Shown: in pieces, positions 1-8,965 of the stretch
Layout of the letters: the number at the start of each line of letters is the position of its first letter
Position numbering within the stretch: the first letter of the stretch is position 1
Source: Alphaproteobacteria bacterium
Lineage (GTDB): Bacteria; Pseudomonadota; Alphaproteobacteria; Geminicoccales; Geminicoccaceae
Length of the DNA stretch: 10,216 nt
Assembly (NCBI GenBank): GCA_026984595.1
Contig: JALSRW010000408.1
Location: 1 to 10,216 of the forward strand
Direction: 5' to 3'
Made by a program: the position numbers and the translations under genes
The notes under the pieces: model-generated
Database searches by the model: none
The model's input: only the letters and a program-made list of their open reading frames with translations
What the model was told of the DNA's origin: nothing

Positions 1-1393
<1,393 letters not shown>

Positions 1394-2734
1394 CTATTCC
1401 GTCCGCGGTTCCAGCCCGTCCGGATCGCCGACCACGCTGAACAGCGTGTCGCCGGCGAACAGGCGCTTCGCCACCCGGCGCACATCCTCGAGGGTGACCG
1501 CCTCGATGTAGCTGTTCCGCTTCTCCAGATAATCCCGACCCAGCCCCTGATAGGACATCGCCACCAGGGTACGGGCGATGCGGTCGTTGCTGGTGAGCCG
1601 CAGCGGAAAGGAGCCGGTCAGATAGGTCTTGGCGTCGTCGACCTCCTTCTGGCCGACCTCGCCCCGGGCCATGCGCTGCGTTTCCCGCCGCACGAGATCG
1701 ATGGCCTCGGCCACCGTTTCGTTGCGGGTGGCGAGACTGCCGAGCCACAGCGGCGCGTAGCGGGCATCGTAGAGATAGGAATAGACGGAATAGACGAGGC
1801 CCCGCTTTTCCCGGATCTCCTCGGTCAGCCGCGAGCTGAAACCGCCCCCGCCGAGGATGTAGTTGGCCACATAGGCGGCATAATAGTCGGGATCGTCGCG
1901 GGGGACGCCGCCGTGGCCGAACACTACCACGCTCTGGGGGATCTCCATGCGCCGGATCACCACCCCGGCGGCCTTCGGCGTCGCCGCCGGAAGCGCGACC
2001 AGCTTCGGGCGTTCCGGCAGAGCGCCGAAGGTGGCGTCCAAGAGCGGGATCAGCTCCTCGGCGGTGATGTCTCCGGCCACCCCGATATGGAGATTGCCAC
2101 GGGCCAGGCGGTCGGCCACGAACCGGCGCAGATCGTCGCGGGTGATGGCCTCGACGGTCTCCGGCGTGCCACGGGTCGGCCGCGCGTACGCGTGCCCCTC
2201 GAAAGCCCGCGCGAACCAGGCCCGCGCCGCCAGATAGTCGGGATCGGTCTCCCGCCGCCGCAGATCGGCCAGGATCTGGCCGCGGATCCGCTCCACCGGC
2301 TCCTCGTCGAAACGCGGTTCGGTCAGCGACAGGCGCAAGAGCTCGAAGGCGAATTCGCGGGTGGTGTCGAGGGTCTTCAGATCGCCCGAGAAGCCGTCGC
2401 GGTCGGCATCGAAGGAGAGGCGGATGGCATTGTCCTCGAGCGCCGAGCGGAAGGCCTTGCTGTCGTAGGGGCCCGCCCCCTCGTCGAGCAGCCCGGCGAC
2501 CATGTTCGAGAGGCCGTCGAGCCCCTCGGGATCCTGCGCCGCCCCGCCCTCGAAATAGAAGGCCAGCGAGATGAAGGGGATGGCCGGCTCGCGCAGCAGA
2601 TAGGCTCGGATCCCGAGCGGCGTGACGACCTCCTCGACACTCGCCGCCCGTGCCGGCCGGTCGGGCGCGTTCACGAGCAGGACTCCTGCGGCCAGCGCGA
2701 AAAGCATCGATCGGACATGGTGCCTCGCCCTCAT
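1394..2734 (-). CDS. M16 family peptidase-like protein, exported, zinc motif lost
   Basis: This 446-residue paralogue of the preceding gene is of normal length for the short bacterial M16 proteins. The N-terminus (RARHHVRS, hydrophobic stretch 10-23, then PARAA) is a signal peptide, so it should act in the periplasm. In the position of the HxxEH zinc site it has GLSNMVAGLLDEG, with N77, A80 and G81 replacing the two His and the catalytic Glu, so it should not bind zinc or cleave peptides alone. The C-terminal half keeps the glycine-rich loop (ILGGGGFSSRL) and the KRGLVYSVYSY segment, with R311 and Y315/Y318 as candidates for the R/Y pair that non-catalytic M16 subunits supply for substrate binding. 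Its ATG overlaps the stop of the upstream catalytic gene (ATGA), which fits co-translation of a heterodimer. Its substrate is unknown. Family is sure; the non-catalytic partner role is inferred from the missing ligands and the pairing. Confidence 0.93.
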   Translation of the reverse strand: MRARHHVRSMLFALAAGVLLVNAPDRPARAASVEEVVTPLGIRAYLLREPAIPFISLAFYFEGGAAQDPEGLDGLSNMVAGLLDEGAGPYDSKAFRSALEDNAIRLSFDADRDGFSGDLKTLDTTREFAFELLRLSLTEPRFDEEPVERIRGQILADLRRRETDPDYLAARAWFARAFEGHAYARPTRGTPETVEAITRDDLRRFVADRLARGNLHIGVAGDITAEELIPLLDATFGALPERPKLVALPAATPKAAGVVIRRMEIPQSVVVFGHGGVPRDDPDYYAAYVANYILGGGGFSSRLTEEIREKRGLVYSVYSYLYDARYAPLWLGSLATRNETVAEAIDLVRRETQRMARGEVGQKEVDDAKTYLTGSFPLRLTSNDRIARTLVAMSYQGLGRDYLEKRNSYIEAVTLEDVRRVAKRLFAGDTLFSVVGDPDGLEPRTE

Positions 2735-4074
2735 TTGCTTGCCTCGCGCACCGGCGGCAGCAGCCTGCCGCGTACCGAATGCTCCGGTTTCAGGACCTCG
2801 CGGGCGGCGATGCGGACATCCTCGACGGTGACCGCGGCGATCCGCTCGGGCCAGGCCTCCACATCCTCGACCGTCTGGCCGGTGGTCAGCGCCACCCCGA
2901 AGATGCGGGCGACACCGCTCAGCGAATCGCGTGCATAGGTGGCCTCGGCGAGCATCCGCTTCTTGACCCGGGCCACCTCCTCCTCGCTGATCTCGCCGGC
3001 GCGCAGCTTGGCGATCTCCTCGTCGAGGGCGGCTTCGACCTCTTCCAGGGCGACCCCGGGCCGCGGCGTCGCATAGATGCGGAAGGTGGTCTGGTCGAGG
3101 CTGGAGCCCCGGTAGAAGGCGCCGGCCCCGGCGGCCAGGCCGCGATCCACCACCAGCGAGCGATAGAGGCGGCTGGTGGTGCCCGAGCCGAACAGTTCCG
3201 CCAGCACCTCCAGGGCATAGGCCCGCTCGCCCCCCTCGGTGTTGTAGCTCGGCGCCAGGTACGAGAGGCTCACGCTCGGCTGCCGCACCCGCTCATGGCG
3301 CAGCTCGACCACCCGCTCGGAGGCCTGCGGCGGCTCGCGGAGACGGTTGCGTGGCGGCACCGGGCGGGAGGCGATGCGACCGTAGGTGCGCTCGGCCAGG
3401 GGCCGGAGTTCCTCGGCGGTGATGTCGCCGACCACCACCAGCACCGCATTCTTGGGGGTGTACCAGGTACGGTAGAAGGCGAGCGCATCCTCGCGGGTGA
3501 AGCTCTGGATCTCGTGGAACCAGCCGATCACCGGAAGCCGGTAGGGATGGTTGAGATACTGCACGGCGGCGAGACGCTCGCCGAGCAGCGAGGAAGGCTC
3601 GTTGTCGACCCGCGAGCGGCGCTCCTCGAGAATGACGTCGCGCTCGGTGATGGCGTCTTCCTCGGCCAGCCGCAGATTGACCATGCGGTCGGCTTCCATC
3701 TCCATCACCGTCTCCAGACGGTCGCGGGCGATCATCTGGAAATAGGCGGTGAAATCGTAGCTGGTCATGGCGTTGTCGTTGCCGCCGAGACGCGCCACGA
3801 TCTTGGAGAACTCGCCGGGCGGGATCTTGTCGGTGCCCTTGAACATCAGATGTTCGAGATAATGCGGCAGGCCGGATTTGCCGACCGGACTGTCGGCGGT
3901 GCCCACCTTGTACCAGACCCAGTGGGCGACCACCGGCGCCCGGTGGTTCTCCACCACCACCACCTGCATGCCGTTGTCGAGGGTGAAGGTGGTGGGATTG
4001 AAAAGACCCGCCGCACCGGTAACCGGTGCGGCGACGGTGAGAATGGCGACCACGGGCCAGATCCCCAGATTCAC
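2731..4074 (-). CDS. M16 family zinc metallopeptidase, exported, catalytic subunit
   Basis: This 447-residue M16 (pitrilysin/mitochondrial processing peptidase-beta type) protein carries an intact inverted zinc motif: H71-Y-L-E74-H75, followed by FKGT, with the distal glutamate ligand most likely E151 in ERDVILEE. The conserved NDNAMTSYDFTAYF segment (about 99-112) and the second M16 domain (SLSYLAPSY, then the SGTTSRLYRSLV loop) are present. The N-terminus has a hydrophobic stretch (residues 5-19) ending in VTGAAG, a signal peptide although it lacks basic residues at the very start. I infer a periplasmic location. The start is GTG, chosen because it overlaps the upstream stop (GTGA), has a GAGGAG ribosome site 8 nt upstream, and is followed by no other ATG before residue 36. 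It likely forms a heterodimer with the zinc-less paralogue encoded next. Substrate is unknown. Confidence 0.95.
   Translation of the reverse strand: MNLGIWPVVAILTVAAPVTGAAGLFNPTTFTLDNGMQVVVVENHRAPVVAHWVWYKVGTADSPVGKSGLPHYLEHLMFKGTDKIPPGEFSKIVARLGGNDNAMTSYDFTAYFQMIARDRLETVMEMEADRMVNLRLAEEDAITERDVILEERRSRVDNEPSSLLGERLAAVQYLNHPYRLPVIGWFHEIQSFTREDALAFYRTWYTPKNAVLVVVGDITAEELRPLAERTYGRIASRPVPPRNRLREPPQASERVVELRHERVRQPSVSLSYLAPSYNTEGGERAYALEVLAELFGSGTTSRLYRSLVVDRGLAAGAGAFYRGSSLDQTTFRIYATPRPGVALEEVEAALDEEIAKLRAGEISEEEVARVKKRMLAEATYARDSLSGVARIFGVALTTGQTVEDVEAWPERIAAVTVEDVRIAAREVLKPEHSVRGRLLPPVREASK
4009..4033. repeat. Perfect inverted repeat, 12-bp arms, 1-nt centre, in M16 signal-peptide codons
   Basis: Left arm cgccgcaccggt (4009-4020) and right arm accggtgcggcg (4022-4033) are exact reverse complements around a single A at 4021. 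It covers codons 14-22 or so of the catalytic M16 gene, encoding the end of the signal peptide (VAAPVTGAA), about 40-65 nt downstream of the GTG start. In mRNA it could fold into a GC-rich hairpin close to the translation start. The match is seen directly; a role in translation is speculative. Confidence 0.8.
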
Positions 4075-4607
4075 GAAGGGTTCTCCTCGAACAGCGGCTG
4101 GCTGCCCACGCGGTTGGTGACCACCCGCCGGGCACGCCCCTCGGCGCGCAGCTTTTCCGCCTCCTTGGCGGGATCGATGACCTTGCCCTTGGGCTCGAAC
4201 TGATCCCGCTGGAAATCGAGGATGAAGAGGAAACTGTTCTCGTCGAGATCGACCAGATCACCGTAATCCTCGACCAGCTTGCGGCGGATGTCGGGCTCCG
4301 CTTCCACCTTGACCGCCGCCACCAGGGCCGCTTCGCCCGGCGTCCTGCCGGCGGGCCGGCCGGCAGCGCGACCCACCAGGATCTCGCGCGCCGCCAATGC
4401 GGTGTCGTTGCGGGCGGCCGGCTGTCCCGGCGTGGGCGGACGCAGGGTGAAATCGGGCGGCACCGTCAGGGGTGCACGCCGCACCACCTGGAATTCGTCG
4501 GGAACCCGGCGTTCGAGGCCGAGCTTCTGCTGGACGGTGCCGCTGCAGGCGGCGAGCAGCGTCAGCGTCCCGAGAACCAGAATCGATCGTCCGCTTTTCC
4601 ACCTCAT
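4071..4607 (-). CDS. bamF: BamF-like (DUF3035) outer-membrane lipoprotein
   Basis: This 178-residue lipoprotein begins RWKSGRSILVLGTLTLLAAC: basic N-terminus, hydrophobic core and lipobox L18-A19-A20-C21, so C21 should be lipidated after LspA cleavage. The mature protein carries PDEFQVVRRAPLTVPPDFTL at about residues 36-55, the hallmark of the DUF3035 family. From memory this family corresponds to BamF, a lipoprotein of the alphaproteobacterial beta-barrel assembly complex whose motif resembles the extended N-terminus of BamC. A low-complexity linker (GRAAGRPAGRTPGE, around 80-93) separates it from a charged C-terminal part. Its ATG overlaps the lspA stop (ATGA), with GGGGAG about 8 nt upstream, and its stop overlaps the GTG of the M16 gene. 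Lipoprotein status is strongly supported; BamF identity rests on motif recognition and could be confirmed by a profile search (Pfam PF11233 should hit). Confidence 0.85.
   Translation of the reverse strand: MRWKSGRSILVLGTLTLLAACSGTVQQKLGLERRVPDEFQVVRRAPLTVPPDFTLRPPTPGQPAARNDTALAAREILVGRAAGRPAGRTPGEAALVAAVKVEAEPDIRRKLVEDYGDLVDLDENSFLFILDFQRDQFEPKGKVIDPAKEAEKLRAEGRARRVVTNRVGSQPLFEENPS
4083..4088 (-). promoter_or_regulatory. Ribosome binding site supporting the GTG start of the catalytic M16 gene
   Basis: Minus-strand GAGGAG lies 8 nt upstream of the GTG at 4074-4072, inside the last codons of the upstream lipoprotein gene. It justifies the non-ATG start and the 4-bp GTGA overlap. Confidence 0.7.
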
Positions 4608-5110
4608 CGCGTTTTCTCCCCGGTCTCACCCGGCTGTTCGCGGCCTTCCATGAAACTCTCCCAGATCAGCAGGGACGCCCCCCCGACCACGGCCACATCG
4701 GCCAGATTGAAGGCCGGCCAGTGGTAAGACCGGATATAGAAGTCGAGGAAGTCCACGACCATCCCGTAGCGCAGGCGGTCGACCACATTCCCGAGCGCCC
4801 CGCCGATCACCATCCAGATGGCGAAGCGGGCGAGGGTCCGCTGCTCCCGGCGCAGCCAGAACAGAAGACCGATCACGATCGCCAGGGCGATCCCCGAAAG
4901 AAGCCAGGCGCTGGCCAGGGGATGGCCGGCGAACAGGCCGAAGCTGATCCCGCGGTTGAACACCAGGACCAGGTTGAAGAAGGGGAGAACGGGCACGCTC
5001 CGGCCGGGATCCAGGGTTTCCAGGACCAGCCATTTCACCCCCTGATCGACGGCCAGCACCCCGGCCACGATCAGCAGCCCGCCGGGCCAGCCGAGGCGCC
5101 TCGGCGCCAT
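4604..5110 (-). CDS. lspA: Lipoprotein signal peptidase (signal peptidase II)
   Basis: LspA is the inner-membrane aspartic protease that removes the signal peptide of prolipoproteins after diacylglyceryl transfer. The 168-residue length is typical. Four hydrophobic segments are visible (about 10-30, 66-86, 95-110, 136-150). Conserved boxes are VDQGVKWLV (21-29), FNRGISFGLF (51-60), GGALGNVVDRL (103-113), VVDFLDFY (118-125) and FNLADVAV (134-141). The catalytic dyad should be D120 and D138, 18 residues apart as in E. coli LspA. The start ATG lies 5 nt after the ileS stop, as in the classic ileS-lspA pairing found in many proteobacteria. The next gene is a lipoprotein that would be one of its substrates. 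Assignment is secure. Confidence 0.97.
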   Translation of the reverse strand: MAPRRLGWPGGLLIVAGVLAVDQGVKWLVLETLDPGRSVPVLPFFNLVLVFNRGISFGLFAGHPLASAWLLSGIALAIVIGLLFWLRREQRTLARFAIWMVIGGALGNVVDRLRYGMVVDFLDFYIRSYHWPAFNLADVAVVGGASLLIWESFMEGREQPGETGEKTR

Positions 5111-5115
5111 CGCGC

Positions 5116-7926
5116 TCAGGCCGCCACCAGGGCCACCGCCTCACGGCAGCGCGGGCAGAGCTCGTCGGCGGCATCGACGCTCTCCAGGATCCGCCAGCAG
5201 CGGGCACATTTCTGCCCCCGCGCCGGCTGCGGCACCACCGCCACCCCGGGCACCTCGGGAAGCCGGAAGGCCTCGGCCGGCCCCTCCCCGACCTCCAGCC
5301 GGATCTCGCTGGTGATCGCCAGTTCGGCCAGATCCACTCCCTCCAGCACGGTCGCGAGCTCCGGCGAGACATGGACCACGGGGGCGGCCTGCAGGCTGGA
5401 GCCGATCCGCTTTTCCTTGCGTTCGCGCTCGAGGGCGCCGGTGATCACCCGCCGGATCTCGCGGATCTTCTCCCAGCGCAGGGCGAGGCCGGGCGCCCGC
5501 CAGTCCTCCGGGATCTGCGGGAACAGCTCCAGATGGACGCTGCCGTCTTCGGAAGGAAAGCGGGTCAGCCAGGCTTCCTCGGCGGTGAAGCAGAGCACCG
5601 GCGCCAGCCAGCGTACGAGGCAGTGGAACAGCCGGTCGAGCACGGTGCGCGCGGCCCGCCGGCGGATGCTGTCGGGCCGGTCGCAATAGAGCGCATCCTT
5701 GCGGATGTCGAAATAGAAGGCCGAGAGGTCGTTGGCGCAGAAATTGTGCAGGGCCGAATAGAGCGAGGAGAAATCGAACGCCTCGTTGCAGCGCGGCACC
5801 ATCCGGCCCAGCTCCCACAGCCGGTGCAGCACCCAGCGGTCGAGCTCGGGCATCTCCGCGGCCGGCAGCCGCTCGCTCTCGGCAAACTCCCGCAGATTGC
5901 CGAGGATGTAGCGCAGGGTGTTCCGGAGCCGGCGATAGGCGTCGGCCTGCCCCTGGAGGATCTCGGGGCCGATGCGGATATCCTCCGTATAGTCGGCGCT
6001 GACCACCCAAAGGCGCAGAATGTCGGCCCCGTGGGTCTTCATCAGATCCAGCGGCGAGACCACGTTGCCCATGGATTTGGACATCTTGCGGCCTTCCGCA
6101 TCGACCACGAAGCCGTGGGTGAGCACCGCCTCGAAGGGTGCGCGACCGCGGGTGCCGCAGCTTTCCAGAAGCGAGCTCTGGAACCAGCCGCGATGCTGGT
6201 CGGAACCCTCCAGATAGAGCGAGGCCGGCCATTCGAGGTCGCCCCGCCGTTCGAGGACGATGGCGTGGGTCGAGCCGGAATCGAACCATACATCGAGGAT
6301 GTCCTCGACCTTCTCGTACTCCTCCGCCCGGTAGCGATCACCCAGGAACTCCTGGGGATCGCGGCTCCACCAGGCCTCCGCCCCCTCCTCCTCGAAGGCG
6401 CGGGCGATGCGCTCGACCACTTCGGGATCGCGCAGCACCTCGCCGCTCTGGCGATGCACGAAGACGGCGATCGGCACCCCCCAGGCGCGCTGCCTCGAAA
6501 CACACCAGTCGGGCCGGGTCTCGACCATGGCGCGGATCCGGTTGCGCCCCTGCGGGGGCACCCAGCGGGTCTGGTCGATGGCCCGAAGGGCCTTTTGCCG
6601 CAGCCCGTCCGGCCCGTCCATGGGGATGAACCACTGGGCGGTGGCGCGGAAGATGAGGGGTGCCTTGGAGCGCCAACTGTGGGGATAGCTGTGGGTCAGC
6701 CGGCCGCGGGCCAAGAGCGCCCCCTTGGCCTCCAGCGCTTCCAGCACCGGTTCCGCGGCCTCGAACACATGGATGCCGACGAAACCCGGCACTTCCTCGG
6801 TGTAGCGCCCGTCCTCGGCCACCGTGTCGGGCACCTCGAGCCCGTATTCCTGGCCCAGCGCGAAATCCTCGGCGCCGTGCGAGGGGGCGATGTGGACGAG
6901 GCCGGTGCCCTCCTCGGCGGAGACGAAATCCGCCGGCAGCAACGGCACCTCGAAGCCGTAGGCATCGGCGAAACCGGCCAGCGGATGGGCGGCTCTGCTG
7001 CCCGCGAGCTCGCGCCCCGCGAAGCGGGCGACCACCTTCCAGCCGGTGATCCCGGCCGCCTCGGCGACCTCCTCGATCAGGGTCTCGGCCAGCAGGATGC
7101 GCTCGCCGGGGCGGGCCCGGCTGCCGCCGGCGACCGCCGTCACCTCGACCACCGCATAGTCGATATCCTCGCCATAGGCGATGGCGCGGTTGGCCGGGAT
7201 GGTCCAGGGGGTGGTGGTCCAGATCACCGCGGCCGCGCCTTCGAGCTCGGGGCGAGAAACCTTGCCGAGCGGGAAGCGCACCCAGATGGTCGTCGAGGTG
7301 ACGTCCTGATACTCGACCTCGGCCTCGGCCAGGGCCGTCTTTTCCACCACCGACCACATCACCGACTTCTTGCCGCGATAGAGCTGGCCGGAGAGCAGGA
7401 ACTTGCCGAGCTCGCGATAGATCACCGCCTCGGCGTCATAGGCCATGGTGGTGTAGGGATCGTCCCAGTCACCGACCACCCCGAGCCGCTTGAACTCCTG
7501 CTTCTGGACCTCGATCCATTTGGCGGCGAAGGCCCGGCATTCCCTGCGGAACTCGATGATCGGCACGGCATCCTTGTCCTTGCCGCGCTTGCGGTACTGC
7601 TGCTCGATCTGCCATTCGATGGGCAGGCCGTGGCAGTCCCAGCCCGGCACGTAGACCGCGTCCCGACCGAGCATCTGCTGGCTGCGGTTGATCACATCCT
7701 TGAGGATCTTGTTGAGGGCGGTGCCCATGTGCAGATGGCCGTTGGCATAGGGCGGACCATCGTGGAGAATGAACTTCTCCCGTCCCCTGGCGGCTTCGCG
7801 CATGCGGGCGAACAGGCCCAGACGGTCCCAGCGCTCGACCATGCCCGGTTCGCGCTGCGGCAGGTTGGCCCGCATCGGGAACTCGGTCTTCGGCAGAAAG
7901 ACGGTGTTGCGGTAATCCTTGGCCAT
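5116..7926 (-). CDS. ileS: Isoleucyl-tRNA synthetase, class I
   Basis: IleS charges tRNA-Ile in the cytoplasm. The 936-residue product matches the bacterial length (E. coli about 938). The class I signatures are HLHMG at 64-68 (within PPYANGHLHMG) and KMSKS at 614-618 (KMSKSMGN). The CP1 editing domain that hydrolyses Val-tRNA-Ile shows WTTTPWTIPAN (236-246) and later GTGLVHIAPSHGAEDF. The anticodon-binding region follows, and the C-terminus carries a zinc finger with C907, C910, C924 and C927, as in the E. coli-type enzyme. I chose the ATG giving MAKDYRNTVFLPKTEFPM, the family's usual N-terminus; the frame is open 42 codons further upstream but would then run into ribF. No strong Shine-Dalgarno is visible in the 17-nt gap after ribF, suggesting translation depends partly on coupling. 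Nothing looks broken. Confidence 0.98.
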   Translation of the reverse strand: MAKDYRNTVFLPKTEFPMRANLPQREPGMVERWDRLGLFARMREAARGREKFILHDGPPYANGHLHMGTALNKILKDVINRSQQMLGRDAVYVPGWDCHGLPIEWQIEQQYRKRGKDKDAVPIIEFRRECRAFAAKWIEVQKQEFKRLGVVGDWDDPYTTMAYDAEAVIYRELGKFLLSGQLYRGKKSVMWSVVEKTALAEAEVEYQDVTSTTIWVRFPLGKVSRPELEGAAAVIWTTTPWTIPANRAIAYGEDIDYAVVEVTAVAGGSRARPGERILLAETLIEEVAEAAGITGWKVVARFAGRELAGSRAAHPLAGFADAYGFEVPLLPADFVSAEEGTGLVHIAPSHGAEDFALGQEYGLEVPDTVAEDGRYTEEVPGFVGIHVFEAAEPVLEALEAKGALLARGRLTHSYPHSWRSKAPLIFRATAQWFIPMDGPDGLRQKALRAIDQTRWVPPQGRNRIRAMVETRPDWCVSRQRAWGVPIAVFVHRQSGEVLRDPEVVERIARAFEEEGAEAWWSRDPQEFLGDRYRAEEYEKVEDILDVWFDSGSTHAIVLERRGDLEWPASLYLEGSDQHRGWFQSSLLESCGTRGRAPFEAVLTHGFVVDAEGRKMSKSMGNVVSPLDLMKTHGADILRLWVVSADYTEDIRIGPEILQGQADAYRRLRNTLRYILGNLREFAESERLPAAEMPELDRWVLHRLWELGRMVPRCNEAFDFSSLYSALHNFCANDLSAFYFDIRKDALYCDRPDSIRRRAARTVLDRLFHCLVRWLAPVLCFTAEEAWLTRFPSEDGSVHLELFPQIPEDWRAPGLALRWEKIREIRRVITGALERERKEKRIGSSLQAAPVVHVSPELATVLEGVDLAELAITSEIRLEVGEGPAEAFRLPEVPGVAVVPQPARGQKCARCWRILESVDAADELCPRCREAVALVAA

Positions 7927-7943
7927 GGCCCGATTGTCGTTGT

Positions 7944-8897
7944 TCAGGAGACGGTCGTCAAAGCATGGATCTCGCGGGCGCGTGCACAATCGCGCGCCAT
8001 TTCCCGCTGCAGCGCCTCGATGCTGTCGAAACGGCGCTCCTCGCGCAACCATTCGATGAAGGCGACGCGCAGGCGGCGACCATAGAGGTCCCGGGGGCCG
8101 TCGAGAAGATGAACCTCGAGCTTGACCTCGCGACCACCGAAGGTGGGCCGCTCGCCGAGACTGGCCACCGCCGGATGCCAGCGCCAGCCCGGTGCCTCGC
8201 GTACCGCCGCGCGCACCGCATAGATGCCGTTTCCGGGCAGCAGCGGCCGCCGGCCGACCGGCTCGATGTTGGCCGTCGGATAGCCGAGTTCGCGGCCCCG
8301 ACGGTCGCCTTCCACCACCCCGCCGCGGACCTCGAAGGCATAGCCCAGAAGATGTGCCGCCCGGCGTACCCGGCCTTCGACCAATGCCTCGCGGATCCGG
8401 GTCGAGGAGCAGACGGCGCCGTCGATCACCAGCTTGGGCACCGCCCGCACGGTGAAGCCGTGCGCCGCACCGAGCTCCCGCAGCAGGGCGGCGTCGCCGC
8501 TGCGACGATGGCCGAAGCGGAAATCCTCGCCGATGGCGACCCCGCGCACGGCGAAGGCACCGACCAGGATGCGGGCCACGAACTCGACCGGCGACAGCCG
8601 CATCAATGCCGGTCCGAAGCGCAGCACGAACAGGATCTCGACGCCGAGATCGCGCAACAGCTCCGCCTTGCGCGCGAAGGTGCTGAGCCGCGCCGGTGCC
8701 CGTTCGGGAGCGAGCACTTCGCGCGGATGCGGCTCGAAGGTGACCACCCCGAGCGGCCGTCCGATGCTCCGTGCCATCTCCGCCGCCGCCGCGATCACCG
8801 CCCGGTGACCGCGATGGACACCGTCGAAATTGCCGATCGCCACGCAGGCGCCGTGCAGGGCCCCGGGCACCGATTCGAAGCCTCGGAAGATGCGCAT
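7944..8897 (-). CDS. ribF: Bifunctional riboflavin kinase / FAD synthetase
   Basis: RibF phosphorylates riboflavin to FMN and then adenylylates it to FAD. The 317 residues contain the N-terminal nucleotidyltransferase domain with GNFDGVHRGH (22-31; H28 and H31 of the HxGH site), TFEPHPREV near 74-82, and SSTRIRE (164-170, the ISSTxxR-type motif). The C-terminal kinase domain has GVVEGDRRGRELGYPTANI, with the PTAN flavin/Mg-binding motif at 207-210. The ATG was chosen because MRIFRGF is a normal RibF N-terminus and the first conserved strand follows at once. There is no clear Shine-Dalgarno upstream; a candidate promoter places transcription start very near the ATG. It precedes ileS by 17 bp, the common ribF-ileS-lspA order. 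Its product FMN could also serve the nitroreductase coded nearby, but that link is only contextual. Confidence 0.97.
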   Translation of the reverse strand: MRIFRGFESVPGALHGACVAIGNFDGVHRGHRAVIAAAAEMARSIGRPLGVVTFEPHPREVLAPERAPARLSTFARKAELLRDLGVEILFVLRFGPALMRLSPVEFVARILVGAFAVRGVAIGEDFRFGHRRSGDAALLRELGAAHGFTVRAVPKLVIDGAVCSSTRIREALVEGRVRRAAHLLGYAFEVRGGVVEGDRRGRELGYPTANIEPVGRRPLLPGNGIYAVRAAVREAPGWRWHPAVASLGERPTFGGREVKLEVHLLDGPRDLYGRRLRVAFIEWLREERRFDSIEALQREMARDCARAREIHALTTVS

Positions 8898-8904
8898 GGC
8901 GGCG

Positions 8905-8933
8905 TTTGTTTCACGCAGGCGCGGCTCTGTAAA
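8905..8933 (-). promoter_or_regulatory. Candidate promoter upstream of ribF (possibly leaderless)
   Basis: In the 68-bp gap between the MaoC gene and ribF, the minus strand reads TTTACA (8933-8928), a 17-bp spacer, then AACAAA (8910-8905). The -35 is good (5 of 6 to TTGACA) and the -10 weak (3 of 6 to TATAAT). Transcription would begin about at the ribF ATG. The rest of the gap is GC-rich, with a gccgggcccggc palindrome (8952-8963) but no U-tract, so no convincing terminator after the MaoC gene. Low-confidence call. Confidence 0.25.
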
Positions 8934-8965
8934 GCGCCATCGAGGGGCCGCGCCGGGCCCGGCCG

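Noticed and set aside
3841..3855. Inverted repeat gaacatc-a-gatgttc
   Set aside because: It lies in the codons of the conserved M16 EHLMF segment; 7-bp arms are expected by chance.
4345..4366. GC-rich hairpin ctgccggc / gccggcag in the lipoprotein gene
   Set aside because: It is part of a low-complexity Gly/Arg/Ala/Pro linker with repeated ggc and ccg codons, and has no U-tract, so it is neither a terminator nor a significant repeat.
5371..8085. A 904-codon plus-strand open frame opposite ileS, and similar long frames at 2650-4203 and 7965-8969
   Set aside because: Same artefact: mirror of well-conserved genes, no recognisable motif, and no plausible ribosome site considered convincing.
8952..8963. 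Palindrome gccgggcccggc after the MaoC-like gene as a terminator
   Set aside because: No T-run follows on the minus strand, and simple G/C palindromes are common in this composition.
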